Shown here: positions 58,817-59,440 of the stretch, one piece after another
How positions within the stretch are numbered: the stretch's first letter is position 1
Layout: each line of letters begins with the position of its first letter
DNA from: LH-M37 sp032251315
Lineage (GTDB): Bacteria > Pseudomonadota > Gammaproteobacteria > SZUA-229
Direction of reading: 5' to 3'
Assembly (NCBI GenBank): GCA_032251315.1
Contig: JAVVEE010000005.1
Location: 1-59,440, forward strand
DNA length: 59,440 nucleotides
Notes under the pieces: generated by a model
Told to the model about the DNA's origin: nothing
Database searches by the model: none
Seen by the model: the letters and a program-made list of their open reading frames with translations, nothing else
Translations under genes and position numbers: made by a program

Positions 58817-59440
58817 ATGAAGTTTAAAAACCCTCTGTGCCTGCTGGGCATAACCCTGTTTATCCAGTTACTCTTCTTCTCCGTAGCCGATGCAGATTTC
58901 ATGGAACCCTTCACCATCAAAAGCGAAGGCATTGAGCTGCGGGTCGAACAGGTGGCCGATAACTTTTCTGTGCCCTGGAGCATGGCTTTTATTTCCAAAG
59001 AAAAAATGCTGATTACAGAACGCGATGGCTCGGTCTACCTGTTTAATCTGACCGATGCTAAAAAAAGAAAACTCAGCAACACCCCGTCGGTTCTGGCGAC
59101 GGGTCAGGGCGGCATGCTCGATGTCATCCTGTCACCTGACTTCCCAAAAACAGGCTGGATCTACTTCACTTATGTAAAAGCTATCGATGGTAAAGGCGCA
59201 ACTACGCTTGGGCGAGGCCGACTCAATGACGAGCAGTCCGGCTTCAGTGAATGGCAGGAATTGCTGGTCACAAAATCAACCAGCGGCACAAGTCGGCATT
59301 TTGGCAGCCGCATTGCTTTTGATGATAAGGGCCATCTGTTTTTCGGCATCGGCGATCGCGGTGAACGCGACTATGCGCAGGATTTAAGCAACCATGCAGG
59401 TGCCATCCTCCGCTTGAATCTGGACGGCAGTGTTCCCGAT
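58817..59440 (+). CDS. PQQ-dependent aldose sugar dehydrogenase-like protein (partial, runs off the window)
   Basis: The frame is open from the ATG at 58817 to the window end (208 codons seen). A signal peptide (about 1-27, 'LCLLGITLFIQLLFFSVADA') is followed by 'NFSVPWSMAFI', 'LITERDGSVYLF', 'GQGGMLDVILSPDF' and 'RHFGSRIAFDDKGHLFFGIGDRG', the repeating pattern of the soluble PQQ glucose/aldose dehydrogenase (YliI/Asd) beta-propeller; the His in 'SRHFGSR' fits the catalytic position. It oxidises sugars in the periplasm in known members. An AAGGAG ribosome site lies seven bases before the start. The C-terminal half is missing here only because the window ends. Confidence 0.9.
   Translation, partial: MKFKNPLCLLGITLFIQLLFFSVADADFMEPFTIKSEGIELRVEQVADNFSVPWSMAFISKEKMLITERDGSVYLFNLTDAKKRKLSNTPSVLATGQGGMLDVILSPDFPKTGWIYFTYVKAIDGKGATTLGRGRLNDEQSGFSEWQELLVTKSTSGTSRHFGSRIAFDDKGHLFFGIGDRGERDYAQDLSNHAGAILRLNLDGSVPD

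Noticed and set aside
1..59440. CRISPR array, prophage, insertion sequence, tRNA or toxin-antitoxin pair
   Set aside because: No regularly spaced repeats, integrase or transposase motifs, cloverleaf sequences or paired small toxin genes were seen.

Overview
The window is a contiguous piece of a gammaproteobacterial chromosome. The evidence is an intact division and cell-wall (dcw) cluster in the classical order mraZ-rsmH-ftsL-ftsI-murE-murF-mraY-murD-ftsW-murG-murC-murB-ddl-ftsQ-ftsA-ftsZ-lpxC followed by secA, a type IV pilus block with two-component control (pilSR), a prmA-dusB-fis-purH block, and a complete cbb3 cytochrome oxidase island with FNR. The murE product carries the DNPR signature of meso-diaminopimelate ligases, and lpxC shows a lipopolysaccharide outer membrane. 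Base composition looks balanced, with AT-rich intergenic DNA. I cannot name the genus; a free-living, microaerobic, non-enteric gammaproteobacterium fits best.

Layout. 1-9551: type IV pilus genes (pilS, pilR, a TfpX-like accessory gene on the opposite strand, two separate pilin genes, then pilB-pilC-pilD). Sigma-54-type promoter sequences precede pilA and pilB, as expected for a PilR regulon. 9551-13259: coaE and zapD, then (minus strand) a Nudix/thiamine-phosphate-synthase-like fusion and argJ. 13462-36431: secA, an M23 peptidase, dciA (plus strand), and the dcw cluster on the minus strand, very tightly packed with 1- to 4-base gene overlaps, starting at a strong promoter with three MraZ boxes. 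36696-37542: RNase P RNA, whose likely promoter lies inside the end of a small repeat-protein gene. 37698-42963: prmA, a zinc-ribbon membrane protein, dusB, fis, purH. 43201-54742: the cbb3 oxidase genes (ccoNOQP, ccoG, fixH, ccoI, ccoS), hemN and fnr, with two small unrecognised genes in the same neighbourhood. 54733-57832: a minus-strand unit of a truncated HdeD-like remnant, a phospholipase D-VTT fusion and an endonuclease/exonuclease/phosphatase-family protein. 58263-59440: a methionine-rich periplasmic protein and the start of a PQQ-type sugar dehydrogenase that runs off the window.

How the genes work together. PilS/PilR probably drive pilin and assembly-motor expression through sigma-54; PilD matures the pilins, PilB powers assembly and PilC is the platform. 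The mra/dcw operon makes lipid II (MurE, F, D, C, B, G, MraY, Ddl), the septal synthases (FtsW, FtsI) and the divisome core (FtsL, Q, A, Z), with ZapD and LpxC nearby. FNR probably activates hemN through a well-placed site and may act on ccoNOQP through a second box in the same intergenic region; CcoI and CcoS deliver copper and mature the oxidase, CcoG and FixH help assembly.

Most of the window is ordinary core genome. I do not see a defence island, CRISPR array, prophage, insertion sequence or tRNA. The less explained material is: two small proteins embedded in the oxidase island (45232-45492 and 54191-54742), several intergenic palindromes (3964-3980, 13353-13436, 17684-17761, 57886-57900, 58102-58135), a hairpin that would cover the ribosome-binding site of the TfpX-like gene, and the cysteine-free major pilin.
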